A model generated the notes under the pieces. It was not told the DNA's origin. It searched no databases and saw nothing but the letters and a program-made list of their open reading frames with translations. The position numbers were made by a program, and so were the translations under genes. From positions 1-64,000 of the forward strand of contig JAAFJY010000003.1 of NCBI GenBank assembly GCA_013299105.1: a stretch of 64,000 nt of DNA, in the 5' to 3' direction. This DNA is from Chitinophagales bacterium (GTDB taxonomy: Bacteria; Bacteroidota; Bacteroidia; Chitinophagales; Saprospiraceae). Shown piece after piece: positions 62,661 to 64,000 of the stretch (position 1 is its first letter; each line of letters opens with the position of its first letter).

Positions 62661-62989
62661 TTTGACTTACGACTTACGAGTGACTACTTACGACTTACGA
62701 AGTGTGGACTCGCTGGCAAAATCATAGGATGCCCGAACACCCGTTTGCACGGTTTGGAGTTTTCGAGTTGATTTACACTTGGGGTGTTGTGAGGTTGGCA
62801 ACCATTGAATTGGGCCGCCAACCTCAAAATTAGGTGCAAAGAAAAATGTAGAAGTTCCGATCTAAAGCCCGGATATCCACTTTGAACTCAGCGTTATGCT
62901 GGAAATCCGTGTAGATCAGTTTTATCCGTCTCATCCGTGTTCCAAACTAGCTTGCGCAGCAAGCAAAGCATAATAAGCAAATCTGCGGC
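62661..62989 (+). repeat. R4 copy and R1 copy between cytochrome and permease genes
   Basis: R4 lies at about 62661-62715, nearly equal to the copy at 20998. R1 lies at about 62885-62985 (gttatgctggaaatccgtg, catccgtgttcc, hairpin GCTTGC-gca-GCAAGC at 62950-62964, then aaatctgcggctc) and ends at the permease stop. No gene is seen in 62535-62989. Confidence 0.8.
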
Positions 62990-64000
62990 TCAATGCCCAG
63001 TCTTCATCGCTACATCGCGGTCGAAGTCGAGACCTTGCTTGAGCAGTACCCGCTTTGCGATCAAGCCAAAGTAGAACAAGTAGGCAAAACAAACCAAAGG
63101 CGCAACATAAGACAATCCAATGCCGATGCTATCGGCCAAACGCCCCTGGATAACAGGCACAACTGCTCCGCCCAGGATCATCATGATCAGGTAGGCAGAG
63201 CCTTGGTTGGTGTATTTACCCAAACCAGCGGTGCCTAACGAGAAAATACATGGCCATAATACCGAGCAGAACAGACCTCCGCTGATCAGTGAAAACAAAG
63301 CCAACTGACCAGTAGTGAAAATGCCGATCAGCATGGCGATGATGCCCCCACCCGCAAAAATCAGCATGGTACGCACCGGGCGCTCTTGGCTCAGGAAGTA
63401 AGCAGCGATTAATACAAATACCGCAATGGCATAGATATACAATGGAGTCACATCCGTACCACGTAGGCTATTGACAAACAGTACCACGCCAAAAGCCACA
63501 AAAGGGGTAAGGATGGTCAGCAGGTTTTTGACGGCCTTGCTGAAGTTAAAGTTGGCCAGGGCTGCCGTCCAACGGCCCATCATCATGCTGCCCCAAAAGA
63601 GGGAGACATACTCTGAAATACGCGAAGAATCCAGGTTTTGGGTTTGCTTGAGGTATTCGCCCAGGTTGGAGCCAATGGTCACCTCTGCACCAACGTAGCA
63701 GAAAATGGCGATCATGCCCAGCACCAACTGAGGGTATTTCAAAACCCCGGTGCCAATTTCAATGTCTTCGTCATTGGTGATGGTCGGCAAATTGGAAAAG
63801 CGGAAAAAGAGGGCAAACAACAAAAAAATGGCCCCAATGACCAGGAAGGGTACTTTTACGGCTTCGATTCCCACGCCTTCAGGGGCAGCGTCGGTGACGG
63901 TGCCAAAAAGCACGTAGCTGATGATGACCGGGCCGATGGTCGTACCAAAATTATTGACCGCTCCCCCTAGGTTGATGCGCTGTGCACCCGTAGCTGGATC
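62990..64000 (-). CDS. Sugar MFS permease (FucP/GluP type), 5' end outside window
   Basis: At least 336 residues of a major-facilitator sugar-proton symporter; the N-terminus lies beyond 64000. At the right edge the frame reads RINLGGAVNNFGTTIGPVII, the first-half signature of the FucP/glucose-galactose subfamily. A long cytoplasmic loop (NLPTITNDEDIEIG) then separates the halves. The second half shows GAEVTIGSNLGEYL, FWGSMMMGRWTAAL (GRW near the start of a loop) and a final GLIAKRVLLKQG tail. It likely imports the monosaccharides released by the hydrolases nearby. Confidence 0.9.
   Translation of the reverse strand, partial: DPATGAQRINLGGAVNNFGTTIGPVIISYVLFGTVTDAAPEGVGIEAVKVPFLVIGAIFLLFALFFRFSNLPTITNDEDIEIGTGVLKYPQLVLGMIAIFCYVGAEVTIGSNLGEYLKQTQNLDSSRISEYVSLFWGSMMMGRWTAALANFNFSKAVKNLLTILTPFVAFGVVLFVNSLRGTDVTPLYIYAIAVFVLIAAYFLSQERPVRTMLIFAGGGIIAMLIGIFTTGQLALFSLISGGLFCSVLWPCIFSLGTAGLGKYTNQGSAYLIMMILGGAVVPVIQGRLADSIGIGLSYVAPLVCFAYLFYFGLIAKRVLLKQGLDFDRDVAMKTGH

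Overview
The window looks like chromosome of a free-living, polysaccharide-degrading member of the Bacteroidota, most likely of the Saprospirales (Haliscomenobacter-like; this name is an inference from gene content, not a database match). Evidence: type IX secretion (T9SS) genes porU and porV, a PorP/SprF protein and a PorE-like OmpA lipoprotein; a T9SS-sorted metalloprotease; a TonB receptor with an N-terminal carboxypeptidase-like domain; promoters of the TAnnTTTG (-7) type; and a tmRNA tag ending GESNYAMAA, a Bacteroidota-like tag.

Layout. 0.3-5.3 kb: PorE-like lipoprotein, a five-unit 70-bp tandem array, a secreted rhodanese, and a two-gene operon of paralogous CHAT (caspase-like) proteases. 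5.7-10.5 kb: secreted GH78 rhamnosidase and GH5 lipoprotein. 10.6-12.4 kb: outer-membrane barrel plus S41 protease operon. 12.6-19.4 kb: T9SS block porU-porV (minus strand) and porP/sprF (plus strand). 19.6-24.3 kb: Gfo/Idh/MocA oxidoreductase, a degraded gene fragment, Asp/Glu racemase, tmRNA, D-Ala-D-Ala ligase. 25-31 kb: YciI-like secreted protein, a small ORF, an anti-sigma/ECF sigma pair divergent from a fasciclin protein, DUF1684, a beta-propeller protein and a DeoR regulator. 31.8-40.4 kb: peptidase T, a formylglycine-enzyme-like protein, and a giant metalloprotease with 14 FnIII-like repeats and a sorting domain. 40.5-45 kb: ABC exporter, DUF1080 protein and cyclophilin. 45-51.5 kb: LysR regulator divergent from the complete histidine-utilisation operon hutH-U-I-G. 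51.7-54.8 kb: a 1038-residue secreted helical protein of unknown function. 54.9-57.7 kb: TonB receptor plus thioredoxin operon behind a DtxR-like metal box. 58.5-64 kb: GH106-like hydrolase, a cytochrome c lipoprotein, and a sugar MFS permease cut by the window edge.

How it works together. Secreted glycoside hydrolases, an oxidoreductase/3-keto-sugar hydrolase pair of families and a sugar permease suggest plant or algal glycan use. The T9SS parts export and anchor proteins such as the 1863-residue protease. The hut operon converts histidine to glutamate.

The most unusual feature is the intergenic DNA. It is packed with at least five families of dispersed repeats: R1/R2, whose terminal hairpin changes sequence while keeping its pairing; R3 and R4, heptamer arrays with a conserved tail; R5, with two covarying hairpins; a 161-bp MITE with 3-bp TNA target duplications, inserted twice just upstream of a start codon in the same orientation; and a 130-bp inverted-repeat element, also present twice next to gene starts. 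No CRISPR array, tRNA, rRNA, prophage or complete insertion sequence was seen.
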